From positions 160,555-224,554 of the forward strand of contig DBXV01000017.1 of assembly GCA_002309695.1 (NCBI GenBank): DNA of 64,000 bases, in the 5' to 3' direction. The notes under the pieces are model-generated. The model worked only from the letters and a program-made list of their open reading frames with translations. It ran no database searches and had not been told where the DNA came from. This stretch comes from Myxococcales bacterium UBA1203. GTDB taxonomy: Bacteria; Myxococcota; Myxococcia; Myxococcales; UBA5297. Position numbers and translations under genes: made by a program. Below are positions 25,320-34,598 of this stretch, one piece after another. Within the stretch, counting starts at the first letter, position 1; the number at the start of each line of letters is the position of its first letter.

Positions 25320-27323
25320 ATGGACCACCAAGGTGAGACGAGAGCGGCCGCGGATGCAGCGGATGCAGACGAAGATTCCAGCCGGCGGGATGTGCGAAGG
25401 CGTTTTTTTCGAGAGCGTGCGGCAGATTTCGAACGGGCGTGGTCCAAGGCGGATCACCGGGCTCTGATTTACGCCAACATTCGGCTGGCTTTGTTTCTGG
25501 CCGCTGTTGCCCTCGCGTTTGGCGTCTGGCGCGGATGGCTGCCCTCGCAGCTGGTGTGGGGTGAGCTTGCGCTGGCGGCTCTGTTTTTGGCGGTGGCTGG
25601 AGTCCATGACCGCGTGATCCATGAGGCAGAGCGGCTGAAGCTGATGGGCGCCATCAATGAGCGGGCGGCGCTGAGGCTTGAGCGGGATTTTGAGCATCTG
25701 GAGACACGGGAACTTCGGCCGAAAGAGACTCTGTCAGCTGCAGGTGCGGCGGGACTGTCGGCGGCGTCTGTGCAGGGCGTTTCTCCGACGGCACAGGACC
25801 TAGGCATTGCCGGCAGTCATTCGCTCATGTTCCTTCTGGATGACACCTTCACGAAGCTGGGAAGGGCTGCTCTCGTGAGGCTACTGGAGACGCCTGAGGA
25901 CGGCAGCCGCGGTGCGCGGGCGCGTCAGGAAGCAGTTCGTGAGCTGACTGAGCGCACGGAGTTTCGGGAGCTTTTGGAGGCAGAGGGCCGTCTGGCGTGT
26001 CCTTCACGCGGCGGTTTTGATGTCGATGGGCTCGCGGCGTGGGGAAGTGCTGCGCAGGGCCGTTTCGCGCAGATGTGGCGCTGGCCTGCGCGGATTTTGC
26101 CTCCTGTGACCATCGCCCTGTGGATGCTCTGGGATGCCCATTTGGTGAAGCTGCCGCTGTGGGTGCCTCTGCTGGTGTTTCAGACGATTTTGGCCTCTGT
26201 GTTCCGCGGCCGGAGTGAAGGCCTGTGGAAGCTGGCGAAGGCGGGCGGCGAGGCGCGTCTTGGCGATTTTCGGCGCGTCTTTGAGCTGGTGAGCAGTGCG
26301 CCTTTTTCGAGCGGGAGGCTTTCGTCTCTGGCGGAGCAGATGCGCTCATGCGGCCGCTCTCCCGCCGATGAAATTGAGCTGCTGTCGAGGCTTCTGTCGT
26401 GCCTGCGCCTTCGCAGCCAGCCGCTGCTGCATGTCCCTCTGGCCATTCTTTTCCTCTGGGAAGTGCATCTGACGGACGCGCTGGAGGCCTGGCATGAGCG
26501 CTGCGGCGGGAAGCTGAAATCGTGGTTCGAGGCGCTGGCTGAAGTGGAGGCGCTGTCGTCGCTGGCCGGCTACGCCGCGATGGAGGGTGACGACGCCTGC
26601 TGGCCGGAAATTTCAGATGCTCCGGAGCTGTCGGCCGAAGCGCTGGGCCATCCTCTGATTCCCGGGGACAAGCGCGTCGCGAACAGTGCGCGCCTCAGGG
26701 CCGCCGTTCATGCTGACGGCACCGGCGGCGGCAGTTCGGCCGACGCGGAAATTTCGAAAGAAGCTGCGGATGTCCCCGCGGTTCTTCTGGTCACGGGCTC
26801 CAACATGGCGGGCAAGACCACGTTTCTGCGCACGCTGGGCATCAATGCCTGTCTGGCGCTCGCGGGCGCTCCTGTCTGTGCCCGACGGATGCGCATCGGC
26901 GCCGTGCGCGTCGTCTCCAGCATGCGCGTCGAGGATTCTCTCGGAGATGGGCTTTCGCTCTTCCACGCGGAGGTGCTCCGCATGAAGGGAGTTCTTGATG
27001 CCGCGGCCGCGGGCCCGACGCTGTTTCTCCTCGATGAAATCCTCCATGGGACCAACACGGCGGAGCGGCAGAAGGCATCCCGGGCGATTGTCAGAACTCT
27101 GGTGCAGCGGGGGGCCATGGGCGCAGTGGCGACCCACGATCTGTCGCTGGCGAGCCTGGAGAAGGAGACGGTCGGCGCCGTGCGGAACTTTCACTTCACC
27201 GATTCGCTCAAAGACGGGGCGCTGGCGTTCGACTACAGGCTTCACGGCGGCGTGGTGTCCACGACCAACGCGCTTCAGGTGCTGCGTCAGGCGGGCATCG
27301 ATTTGCCCGGCATGGAGGACTGA
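25320..27323 (+). CDS. Membrane-associated MutS-like ATPase
   Basis: The 667-residue product is read from ATG 25320; GTG 25302 is a possible alternative, and neither has a good ribosome site. The C-terminal 200 residues are a MutS family ATPase domain: Walker A TGSNMAGKTTFLRTLG, then SMRVEDSLGDGLSLFHAEVLRMK, Walker B LFLLDEILHGTNTAER, and an ATHDLSLA switch His. The N-terminus lacks the mismatch-recognition domain. Instead it has two hydrophobic helices (residues 45-95) and a further pair near 260-290, so the ATPase is probably tethered to the inner membrane. This architecture is known from poorly studied MutS-like proteins; a repair role is not implied. The 3' end overlaps the RND gene by 37 bases. 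Confidence 0.85.
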   Translation: MDHQGETRAAADAADADEDSSRRDVRRRFFRERAADFERAWSKADHRALIYANIRLALFLAAVALAFGVWRGWLPSQLVWGELALAALFLAVAGVHDRVIHEAERLKLMGAINERAALRLERDFEHLETRELRPKETLSAAGAAGLSAASVQGVSPTAQDLGIAGSHSLMFLLDDTFTKLGRAALVRLLETPEDGSRGARARQEAVRELTERTEFRELLEAEGRLACPSRGGFDVDGLAAWGSAAQGRFAQMWRWPARILPPVTIALWMLWDAHLVKLPLWVPLLVFQTILASVFRGRSEGLWKLAKAGGEARLGDFRRVFELVSSAPFSSGRLSSLAEQMRSCGRSPADEIELLSRLLSCLRLRSQPLLHVPLAILFLWEVHLTDALEAWHERCGGKLKSWFEALAEVEALSSLAGYAAMEGDDACWPEISDAPELSAEALGHPLIPGDKRVANSARLRAAVHADGTGGGSSADAEISKEAADVPAVLLVTGSNMAGKTTFLRTLGINACLALAGAPVCARRMRIGAVRVVSSMRVEDSLGDGLSLFHAEVLRMKGVLDAAAAGPTLFLLDEILHGTNTAERQKASRAIVRTLVQRGAMGAVATHDLSLASLEKETVGAVRNFHFTDSLKDGALAFDYRLHGGVVSTTNALQVLRQAGIDLPGMED

Positions 27324-30300
27324 CTTTCTGAGCGCGCTGAATCGCCGGTACTGTCTCCGGAAGGGGGACGCTGACTGCGCGTGAAGCGGTCGGCGGCCAC
27401 GTAGAAAGCCGGAACCACGAGGAGGCTCAGAAGGGTGGAGACCACCATGCCGCCGATGATGGCCACGGACATAGGCCCCCGCGTCTCGCTGCCAGGTCCA
27501 AGCGCGAGAGCCGCGGGAAGTGCTGCGCAGATCATCGACACGGAGGTCATCACGATGGGACGCAGCCGCACGGGCCCTGCTTCCAGCATGGCCTCAAGGG
27601 CACTTTTGCCGCCGCCCGCCGCGCTCGGCCCGCGCACTCTGTTGGCGTAATCGACGAGGATGATGGAGTTCTTCTTCACGATGCCCATCAGGAGCAGCAG
27701 GCCAATCATGCTGAAGATGTTGAGCGTCATGCCCCGGCCGGCCAGCGCGGCCACGGCCCCCGCGGCGGACAGCGGCAGGATGGTGATGACCGTCAGCGGG
27801 TGGAGGAACGAATTAAACTGCGACGCCAGCACCATGTAGGCGATGGCGATGCCGCAGATGAGGGCGAAGAGCAGGCCGCTCATCGAGTCCTGGAACGTGC
27901 GGCTGGAGCCGCCGATGACGATGTGCGTTCCCAGCGGCGCCTGAGCGGCAATGCTCTGGACGAGGGAAAGCGCCTCGGACTGGGAGTGGCCGGGAGCGAT
28001 GTTGCCATAGACGCTGACTGCCCGCTCACGCTCGCGGCGGGAGATGAGCTGCAGGGCGGGGCGCTCCTCGAAGGAAGCCACCTGCGCGAGGGGAATCAGT
28101 TCGCCCGAGGCCGTCCGCACCCTGAGCGCCGTCAGGTCTTCGGGGCGGGCGCGCTGGCCCTTGAGCAGGCGCACGCGCATGTCGAGCCTTCGCCCTCCGT
28201 CCGTATAGGCGGCGATTTTTTCCCCGCCGACCAGCGCGTTGACCGTGCTGGAGATGGATTCCATGGAGACGCCCAGGTCCGCCGCGCGCTCCCGGTCCGG
28301 AATGATGCGCAGCTCGGGCATGCCCAGCTCGTCGTCGCTGTCCAGGTCGGTAACGGCGCCGCTCTGTGCGAGTCTGGCCATGGCATCGCGGCTCGTGCGG
28401 ACGATTTGATCCCAGTCGCTGCCGCGGACGGAAAATTCCACGGGGAAGCCGCGGGAGGCGGAGAAGCCCGCCTGCGAGAGATCCACGATGACGGCTTTCA
28501 GCCCGGGCACCGCGTTGAGGCGCGTCCTCAGCTCGGTCTCGATTTCCTTCTGCGTGCGGCTGCGCGCCTTTGGCGGCTCAAGGGTGATGAACATTCTGCC
28601 CGTGTTCACGCTGCGCCCGCCGATGTTGTCGAAGACGTTGATGGTTTCGGGAATCGAGCGGGCGATTTCCTCGGCCCGGCGGAAGATGCGGTCCGTCTCG
28701 TCCATGTCGGAGCCCACGGCGGACATGATGCGGACGACGATGCGGCTCTGGTCCTGCGAGGGGACAAATTCGCGGGGGAGCTGCATGGCGCCCCAGACGG
28801 CAGCGCCCAGAATGAGCGCCGCCGAGGTGAGAATTGCCGCGGGATGCCTGAGTGCCCGCTTCAGAAGCGCGCCGTAGGCGGCGGAGAGGGCGCTAAACGC
28901 CCTGTCAACTTGTTTTCCCAGAGCACTCCGGCCCTCGTCGGAGATGTCGAGAAACTGGGCGCAGCGCGAGGGGGCGAGCGTGATGGCTTCGAGATAGGAG
29001 AGCAGCACCGCCACGGAGATGGTGACCGCGAACTGGAGGAAGTACTTCCCGATGATGCCCTCCATGAAGGCGATGGGCAGGAAGATGGCCACGATGGCCA
29101 GAGTCGCCGCCAGAGCCGCGAACGTGATTTCGCGCGTGCCCTCGCGGGCGGCCTGCTCTCTGGGAGCGCCCTTCTCCGCGTGCCGGAAAATGTTCTCCAT
29201 GACCATGATGGCGTCGTCCACCACGATGCCGATGGCCAGGTTCAGCCCCAGGAGCGTGAAGGTGTTGAGAGTGAAGCCGAGGAAGTAAATCACGGCAGCT
29301 GTCCCGCAGAGGGACATGGGGATGGCCAGGAGGACGTTGAGTGTGCTGCTGAATGAACCCAGGAACAGCCAGCAGACGAGCGCCGTCAGGAGCACCGAGA
29401 GCAGAAGTTCAAATTCAATCTCGTGGACGGAGTCTTCGATGAAGCGGGTGGAATCGAAGTTGACGTTCAGGGACATGCCCTCCGGAAGCTCCTGCCGGAG
29501 GCGGTCCAGCTCGCGTCGGACGCCCTGAGCCACGGCGACGGCATTGGCCCCGCGCTGCTTGCGGATGCCCATGCCCTGCGCCGGCTCGCCGTTGATGCGC
29601 GCGCGCCGCCGGGCGTCCTCGAATCCATCTTCGACCAGCGCGACATCTTTCAGCCGGATGCGGGCGCCGTCCTTCTCGGCGAGGGTCAGGTTTTCCAGCG
29701 TCCTTAAGTCGAGCGCCTCGCCGAGGACGCGGATGTTGGTCTCGCGGCCGAAGGCTTCGAGGCGGCCGGCAGGCAGCTCCACGTGCTCCTTCTGCAGCGC
29801 GGATGTGACCTCCGCCGCAGTCAGTCCGTGGCGGTCGAGCGCGTCGGCGTCGAGCCAGATGCGGATGTTGCGCTCCAGCGCGCCGCCCAGAGAAATCTCG
29901 CCCACGCCGGGGATGATCTGCAGGCGCTCCTTGACGCGGTAGCGCGCGTAATCGGCAAGAACCTGAGGCGGAAAGGGCCCGGAGAGACCAATCCACATGA
30001 TGGGGTCGTCCTCGGGATTGCTCTTGGAGACCACCGGCGCGTCGATGTCGTCCGGAAGCCGCCGCTGGGCGCGCGAAACGATGGCCTGAACGTCCTGCAT
30101 GGCCAGATCGACGGGGCGGCTCAGGTGCATCTCCACCACAATGGAAGCGGAGCCCTGGCGCGAGGTGGAAGTGATGGTTTTGATGCCCTCCACCTGCATC
30201 AGCGCCTCTTCGAGAATTTCCACCACGTCCCGCTCCATGACTTCGGGCGCGGCGCCCTCGCGGGTGACGTTGACGCTGATGGTGGGGAAGTCCACGTCGG

Positions 30301-30415
30301 GAAACTGGCTCACGCCCAGCCTGGTGAACGAGAGGATGCCGAAGAGCGCCACGGCGGCCATGAGCATCCAGGCGAAGACGGGTTTCTGGATGCAGGCCTC
30401 GGTGAGGCCGCTCAT
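27287..30415 (-). CDS. RND efflux transporter, inner-membrane subunit
   Basis: This 1042-residue protein has the usual length for an AcrB/MexB/HAE1-type drug/proton antiporter. It begins LTEACIQKPVFAWMLMAAVALFG and has the duplicated 6-TM layout with two large periplasmic loops. NLAIGIVVDDAIMVMENIFRH carries the two proton-relay Asp residues of TM4, and a TM10 Lys appears in LLLMGIVKKNSIILVDYANR. Start and adaptor stop overlap by four bases (ATGA). No outer-membrane TolC-type gene is next to the pair. The substrate class is most likely hydrophobic drugs or detergents, as in related HAE1 pumps. Confidence 0.95.
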   Translation of the reverse strand: MSGLTEACIQKPVFAWMLMAAVALFGILSFTRLGVSQFPDVDFPTISVNVTREGAAPEVMERDVVEILEEALMQVEGIKTITSTSRQGSASIVVEMHLSRPVDLAMQDVQAIVSRAQRRLPDDIDAPVVSKSNPEDDPIMWIGLSGPFPPQVLADYARYRVKERLQIIPGVGEISLGGALERNIRIWLDADALDRHGLTAAEVTSALQKEHVELPAGRLEAFGRETNIRVLGEALDLRTLENLTLAEKDGARIRLKDVALVEDGFEDARRRARINGEPAQGMGIRKQRGANAVAVAQGVRRELDRLRQELPEGMSLNVNFDSTRFIEDSVHEIEFELLLSVLLTALVCWLFLGSFSSTLNVLLAIPMSLCGTAAVIYFLGFTLNTFTLLGLNLAIGIVVDDAIMVMENIFRHAEKGAPREQAAREGTREITFAALAATLAIVAIFLPIAFMEGIIGKYFLQFAVTISVAVLLSYLEAITLAPSRCAQFLDISDEGRSALGKQVDRAFSALSAAYGALLKRALRHPAAILTSAALILGAAVWGAMQLPREFVPSQDQSRIVVRIMSAVGSDMDETDRIFRRAEEIARSIPETINVFDNIGGRSVNTGRMFITLEPPKARSRTQKEIETELRTRLNAVPGLKAVIVDLSQAGFSASRGFPVEFSVRGSDWDQIVRTSRDAMARLAQSGAVTDLDSDDELGMPELRIIPDRERAADLGVSMESISSTVNALVGGEKIAAYTDGGRRLDMRVRLLKGQRARPEDLTALRVRTASGELIPLAQVASFEERPALQLISRRERERAVSVYGNIAPGHSQSEALSLVQSIAAQAPLGTHIVIGGSSRTFQDSMSGLLFALICGIAIAYMVLASQFNSFLHPLTVITILPLSAAGAVAALAGRGMTLNIFSMIGLLLLMGIVKKNSIILVDYANRVRGPSAAGGGKSALEAMLEAGPVRLRPIVMTSVSMICAALPAALALGPGSETRGPMSVAIIGGMVVSTLLSLLVVPAFYVAADRFTRSQRPPSGDSTGDSARSESQSSMPGKSMPA

Positions 30416-31608
30416 GACGCGCTGTCCCGGACCGGGTCGGCGGAGCCGGCATCTTCACCGGCGCGTCCGGCGGGAGATTTTTCCTGACTTTCGCCTGCCC
30501 TTTCCATTCGGAGGCGGGCACCCTCGAACAGCGCCTCGGCGCCGCGGACCACAACGTCGTCGCCGGGCCGGATGCCGTCGAGAATCTCCACCATGCCGTC
30601 CTCGGTTCTCAGCCCCAGTTTGAGGACGCGCTCGTGCGCGATGCCCTCGTCGGAAGCCACGTAGGCCAGAAATCCGCGCTCGCTGGGGCGAACGGCCCGC
30701 AGAGGAATGACGATGGAAGGCTGCGAGGCGGTCAGAGGAATTGTGACCTTGACGAATTCACCGGGACGGCGGGTTTTGCCTGCGCCCTTCACCTCGGCCA
30801 CGACGCGCACGCGCCGGGAGGTTTCACTGGCGGCTTGACCAATGTGGCGGATGCGCGCGGTGAGACCTGCTTTGCCGTCCGCCTCAAAATTCGCGGTCAT
30901 ATCCGCCGAGAGCCGGGCTGCTTCCTCGGGCGCGACGAAAGTTTCCAGAAGCAGCGGCTCGCGCCGGATCATCGTGGCCAGCGCTGTTCCGGGCTGGACG
31001 TAGCGTCCGGTCTGAACGCTCCGTGTCTCCATGACGCCGGCCATCGGGGCGCGGACGTAGGCATCCCTCAGGTTCAGCTCCGCCAGGTCGAGCGCGGCCT
31101 TTGCCAGAGCTTCCTCTGCCTGCGCTGTCCGGTACCTGCCCGCGTACTGCTCAAGCTCCTCAGCGCTGACGAGTCCGGGGGAACGGCGGGTCAGCTTGTC
31201 GCGCCTCTGATAGGCGGCTTTGGCCTCAGAAGCCGCCGCCTTTGCCTTGTCGAAGGAGGCCCGCGCGGAGGCAACGGCCAGGCGGAACCGCTCTGGTTCG
31301 ATTTCGGCCAGGACGGCCCCCTTTTCGACGTGTGAGCCCTCCATGAAGCGGATTTTTTCCACCACGCCGGCGACCCGGGCCGTCACCTGAACGTTGTCCA
31401 TGGCCATCAGGGAACCCGCGGCATGGACGGCATAGGTGACCTGCCGCTCCTGAGCGCGCTCCACCTCGACGGGAAAGACGGCACCGGCCTTTTTGGAATG
31501 CCTGCCGCCGCGCGCGTTTCCGGCGGCGGACGCGGTGCTGTCTCCATGACAGGCTGTCAGGAGCAGGGCGAAGAGGGCGGCGAAAGCCGCTGGGCGTCGA
31601 AGAATCAT
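30412..31608 (-). CDS. RND efflux periplasmic adaptor (membrane fusion protein)
   Basis: The 398-residue product is read from ATG 31606-31608 after AAGGAAA; the frame is open upstream without a signal. The signal sequence ends in a lipobox (LLTACHG), as in AcrA. The lipoyl halves (VQVTARVAGVVEKIRFMEGSHVEKG and LRDAYVRAPMAGVMETRSVQTGRYVQPG) flank an alpha-helical hairpin (residues 105-160). Beta-barrel and membrane-proximal domains follow (FVKVTIPL, SIVIPLRAVRPSERGFLAYVA). It bridges the RND pump to an outer-membrane channel. It is divergent from the CarD gene, 255 bases away. Confidence 0.93.
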   Translation of the reverse strand: MILRRPAAFAALFALLLTACHGDSTASAAGNARGGRHSKKAGAVFPVEVERAQERQVTYAVHAAGSLMAMDNVQVTARVAGVVEKIRFMEGSHVEKGAVLAEIEPERFRLAVASARASFDKAKAAASEAKAAYQRRDKLTRRSPGLVSAEELEQYAGRYRTAQAEEALAKAALDLAELNLRDAYVRAPMAGVMETRSVQTGRYVQPGTALATMIRREPLLLETFVAPEEAARLSADMTANFEADGKAGLTARIRHIGQAASETSRRVRVVAEVKGAGKTRRPGEFVKVTIPLTASQPSIVIPLRAVRPSERGFLAYVASDEGIAHERVLKLGLRTEDGMVEILDGIRPGDDVVVRGAEALFEGARLRMERAGESQEKSPAGRAGEDAGSADPVRDSAS

Positions 31609-31862
31609 GCGTTTCCTTCGAGGCCGCGTGGGCCGCTGGAGGAGGGGCAGATGTTGGGAAAAGCGGGCCGTCAGTTGGCTCTGCGTCAGACAAAGCACCG
31701 CCGGCGGGGCGGCGTCTCTATTCGGGATGGCCAAAGGAACGCAAATGTGCCGGCGCACCAGTTTCTCTGCTTGTTCGGCCGGCATACGGCCCCTCCCGGC
31801 GCGGCTTGACCCCCCGTGGGCGTGTGGCTAGACGCGCCGCTTTTTTCCGGAGCGTGCATCCA

Positions 31863-33137
31863 ATGGCCACAGAGAAGCTGGATTTCCAAGAGGGGACGCG
31901 CCTGGTTCATCCCGGCATGGGTGTCTGCACAGTCGTCGGCAAAAAAGAGATGACCATCGGCGGGCAGACGGATGTTTTTCTCAGGCTCCAGGGCGGCGAC
32001 GGCAGCACCGTGATGATTCCGCTGAGCAAGCTTCAGAAGGCGGGCGTCCGGCGTCTGGCCGGCAGGGAAGAGCTGGCGCGCTTTGTCAGGGAACTCACTG
32101 CCGCCTCTGCCGGGCCTGACCTCAACTGGAAGACGCGCCAGAAGGACAACGGCGTTCTTCTGGCGGAGGGAGACATCCTGTCGCTCCTGAAAATCGTGCG
32201 CGAGCTGGGGACGCTGGCGGATTTGCGGCCTCTGCCCGGCAAGGAGCGCGCGCTGTATGCCGACGCCCGCGATCGGCTGGTGCGGGAGCTGGCTGCTTCG
32301 GCCGGCATTCCGGAGGCTTATGCAGAGGACGCCATCGACTGGGCGCTCTATCCGCCGGATGTGGACCGAAAGCGTCTGGCGCGGGCTGCGGCGGCCATGC
32401 GCGGTGCTTCGGACGATGATTTGGAAGACGGAGATTTGGATGAGGAGCTGGACGACGAGGAAATCTCCGCTCTTCTGTTGGACGATGACGGCGGCGGCGC
32501 GGGCGGGGATGACCTCCTTTCGGACGCGGGCTCGCTGGACGACGTGGAGGGTGCTTCTGAGGACAGCGCGCCGGCAGGTCCCGACCTGGAGCGCCGAGTG
32601 ATGCTGGATGAAGATGTTCTGCGGCGCGAAGACGCCTCTGCCGTCAGGCGCGAGGAAGAGGAGGAGCGCGGCGGATATTTTTCGCCTGATGACGCGGCGG
32701 TGCCCCTGCCCCCGGCGCTCAGGACGAATAAGTCATCATCTGCGCCTGCTGCGGCAGAGAAGGCCGCCTCTCCTTCCAAAAAGAGCTCTGCCAAAAAGAG
32801 TCCGGCCACAAAGAACTCGACGGCGGGCCAGTCGGACAAAAAGAGTCTGACGAAGGCTGAATCGGCGAAGAAGGCGGCGGCTTCCGCCAAGGCCGCGAAA
32901 GCTGTGAAGGAAGATGCCGCGAAGTCAAAGGCGGCCAGGCCAAAAGCAGCCAAAGCAGAGAAGGCCGAGAAGGCCAAAGAGAAGGCGAAGGAAACGTCCA
33001 TGGCGGCGCCGAAAAAGGCCGCCGAAAAGAAGGCTCCCAAGGCGCCTGCGAAAGCATCAAAGGCATCGGCGGCGGCAAAGTCCGCCAAGCCGGCAAAAGC
33101 AGGCGAGAAAAAGCCGGTGGGGAAGAAAACGCGCTGA
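31863..33137 (+). CDS. CarD/CdnL-type RNA polymerase-binding regulator with acidic and histone-H1-like tail
   Basis: The 424-residue product is read from ATG 31863. Residues 1-70 form a CarD Tudor-like RNAP-interaction domain (GTRLVHPGMGVCTVVGKKEMTI, VMIPLSKLQKAGVRRL), and residues 70-180 the helical DNA-contacting part. Residues 180-300 are acidic (DDDLEDGDLDEELDDEE) and the last 120 residues are Lys/Ala/Pro-rich like histone H1 (AAKSAKPAKAGEKKP). Myxococcus xanthus CarD also joins an acidic stretch to a basic HMGA-like tail, but this one lacks clear RGRP AT-hooks. It probably stabilises promoter open complexes and binds DNA through the tail. ORF start and ribosome site (GGAG, spaced 13 bases) are less certain than the domain. 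Confidence 0.88.
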   Translation: MATEKLDFQEGTRLVHPGMGVCTVVGKKEMTIGGQTDVFLRLQGGDGSTVMIPLSKLQKAGVRRLAGREELARFVRELTAASAGPDLNWKTRQKDNGVLLAEGDILSLLKIVRELGTLADLRPLPGKERALYADARDRLVRELAASAGIPEAYAEDAIDWALYPPDVDRKRLARAAAAMRGASDDDLEDGDLDEELDDEEISALLLDDDGGGAGGDDLLSDAGSLDDVEGASEDSAPAGPDLERRVMLDEDVLRREDASAVRREEEEERGGYFSPDDAAVPLPPALRTNKSSSAPAAAEKAASPSKKSSAKKSPATKNSTAGQSDKKSLTKAESAKKAAASAKAAKAVKEDAAKSKAARPKAAKAEKAEKAKEKAKETSMAAPKKAAEKKAPKAPAKASKASAAAKSAKPAKAGEKKPVGKKTR

Positions 33138-33372
33138 CGGCGCCGCGGAAAGGCAGGGGGGAGACGCGCGGAAGCGGTAAAGAGCGCGGTCAACTGTTTT
33201 TTTGGGGGCTCCGTCGGAATTTTTTGGGGGGAAACATCCGCGCGGAGTGCATCGGCGTGTGGACAGCCGCGGCGCTCCGGGAGAGGGGCCGACGGGGGAA
33301 ATAGGTGGGGGATTATTTTTCGTACATTTATTCCGCATACATCTGGGCGGCAGGAAGGCAGGCAAGAGAAAG

Positions 33373-33927
33373 ATGATACGTGTCGTTGCGCTGGGGGAAG
33401 TAGAAGATGCTCTCCTTCAAAAACTTTGCGCCAGGCTTTACCAGATTTTTGGTGTGGGGTGCGAATTAGGGCCTGATATGCCTCTTCCCATGTCTATGAG
33501 GGGTCAAGGGGGTAAAAGTGGCGTTGATGGCATCGAACTCCTTGAAAAGGTGCACTCAACCCGTCACCTGCCTCGTTCAAAAGACATCACCATCTATATA
33601 ACGACAAAAGCGCTCAAATCAGTGAAGCTTCCGACAGGTGTTCAGGAACAGCCCCAGTCACTTTCACTGCCGGAAAAAGGATGCGGATTGGTGAGTCTGA
33701 GCGGGCTGACCTCGGGAAAGGCCGGGGGAAATGCCGCGGCACTGCTGACCGCGCGGACCTCCAGACTGGCCGTTCACGAAGTCGGACATTTGCTGGGCTT
33801 GCGGCATTGTGTTGAGGCCAAATGCGCGATGTATCCTCCGTGGACACCTGCCTTTGCCGCGTCGGAAACTGTTCAGCTGTGCGCATTTTGTCAGGACAAA
33901 TGTGAACAAAAGCTGGAAGAGACCTGA
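33373..33927 (+). CDS. Archaemetzincin-like zinc metalloprotease
   Basis: The 184-residue product is read from ATG 33373. The defining pattern is HEVGHLLGLRHC (zinc ligands His135, His139, His145) followed by CAM and, 20 residues on, CAFCQDKC, which is the archaemetzincin arrangement HExxHxxGxxHCx4CxM...CxxC with its second zinc site. Length is as usual for the family. It is an intracellular aminopeptidase-like enzyme in its few characterised relatives, with unknown natural substrate. No signal peptide is seen. A VOC-type gene follows with 40 bases between; no functional link is evident. Confidence 0.88.
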   Translation: MIRVVALGEVEDALLQKLCARLYQIFGVGCELGPDMPLPMSMRGQGGKSGVDGIELLEKVHSTRHLPRSKDITIYITTKALKSVKLPTGVQEQPQSLSLPEKGCGLVSLSGLTSGKAGGNAAALLTARTSRLAVHEVGHLLGLRHCVEAKCAMYPPWTPAFAASETVQLCAFCQDKCEQKLEET

Positions 33928-33967
33928 TTTTTTATCGATTTGTTTATGAATTATGGAGAATTTCATA

Positions 33968-34360
33968 ATGAAATTGGACGGATTTGGGATTATGGTTGAC
34001 GATATGGCGGCAATGATCCGCTTTTATCGGGATGTTCTCGGATTTGAAATTCAGGAGCCCGAAGATACGACAAATGTATTTTTGAAAAAGGACGGGACGC
34101 TGTTTCTTCTGTATCGAAAAAAAGATTTTGAGAAGATGACGAGGAGAAAATTTGCATATTGTTCCGGCGTGAACGGGCATTATGAAATCGCGCTCAGCGT
34201 CGAGAATTATGCCGCGGTCGATCGGGTATTTGCGGAGGTGACGGCGGCGGGCGCCCGGGAGATTATGCCGCCCACAACTGAGCCATGGGGGCAGCGGACA
34301 TGCTATATTGCCGACCCGGAGGGAAATCTGATTGAGATTGGCTCATTTGCGAGGGAATAA
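33968..34360 (+). CDS. VOC/glyoxalase-superfamily protein
   Basis: The 130-residue product is read from ATG 33968, which has GGAGA nine bases upstream; ATG 33953 is open but unsupported. It has one beta-alpha-beta-beta-beta module pair: DGFGIMVDDMAAMIRFYRDVLGFEI near the N-terminus and GQRTCYIADPEGNLIEIGSF at the C-terminus, where Glu is the usual metal ligand. Members include lactoylglutathione lyases, dioxygenases and resistance proteins; the substrate cannot be stated. Codon use is AT-richer than its neighbours, so acquisition is possible. Confidence 0.85.
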   Translation: MKLDGFGIMVDDMAAMIRFYRDVLGFEIQEPEDTTNVFLKKDGTLFLLYRKKDFEKMTRRKFAYCSGVNGHYEIALSVENYAAVDRVFAEVTAAGAREIMPPTTEPWGQRTCYIADPEGNLIEIGSFARE

Positions 34361-34598
34361 TAGGGAAAATAAATAAGAAAAAATGAGATATTGAGAAAGA
34401 ATAGAGCAGGGACGGCCCTATATGGTTTTATAATTTATTTCTTATTCATATTTTTATTTTATCTATTTTATTTCTCATCTGGCTCCCTCGACATTTGCCC
34501 ATCAGAAAATAGAAGCCCGCGCCGTCTGACGCGCTGTAGCCGTTTTTTGGCCAGCTTTTCCCCAAAAGTTTTTCAACTTTCTCCCAAAGGACAAACGC
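34361..34598. other. AT-rich intergenic region
   Basis: This region is rich in A/T runs (34361-34480) and probably holds the promoter of the large secreted protein. No coding sequence, no terminator and no RNA gene could be supported. Confidence 0.4.

Noticed and set aside
32348..33193. Minus-strand Phe/Ala/Ser-rich frame
   Set aside because: It is the shadow of the Lys/Ala tail of CarD.
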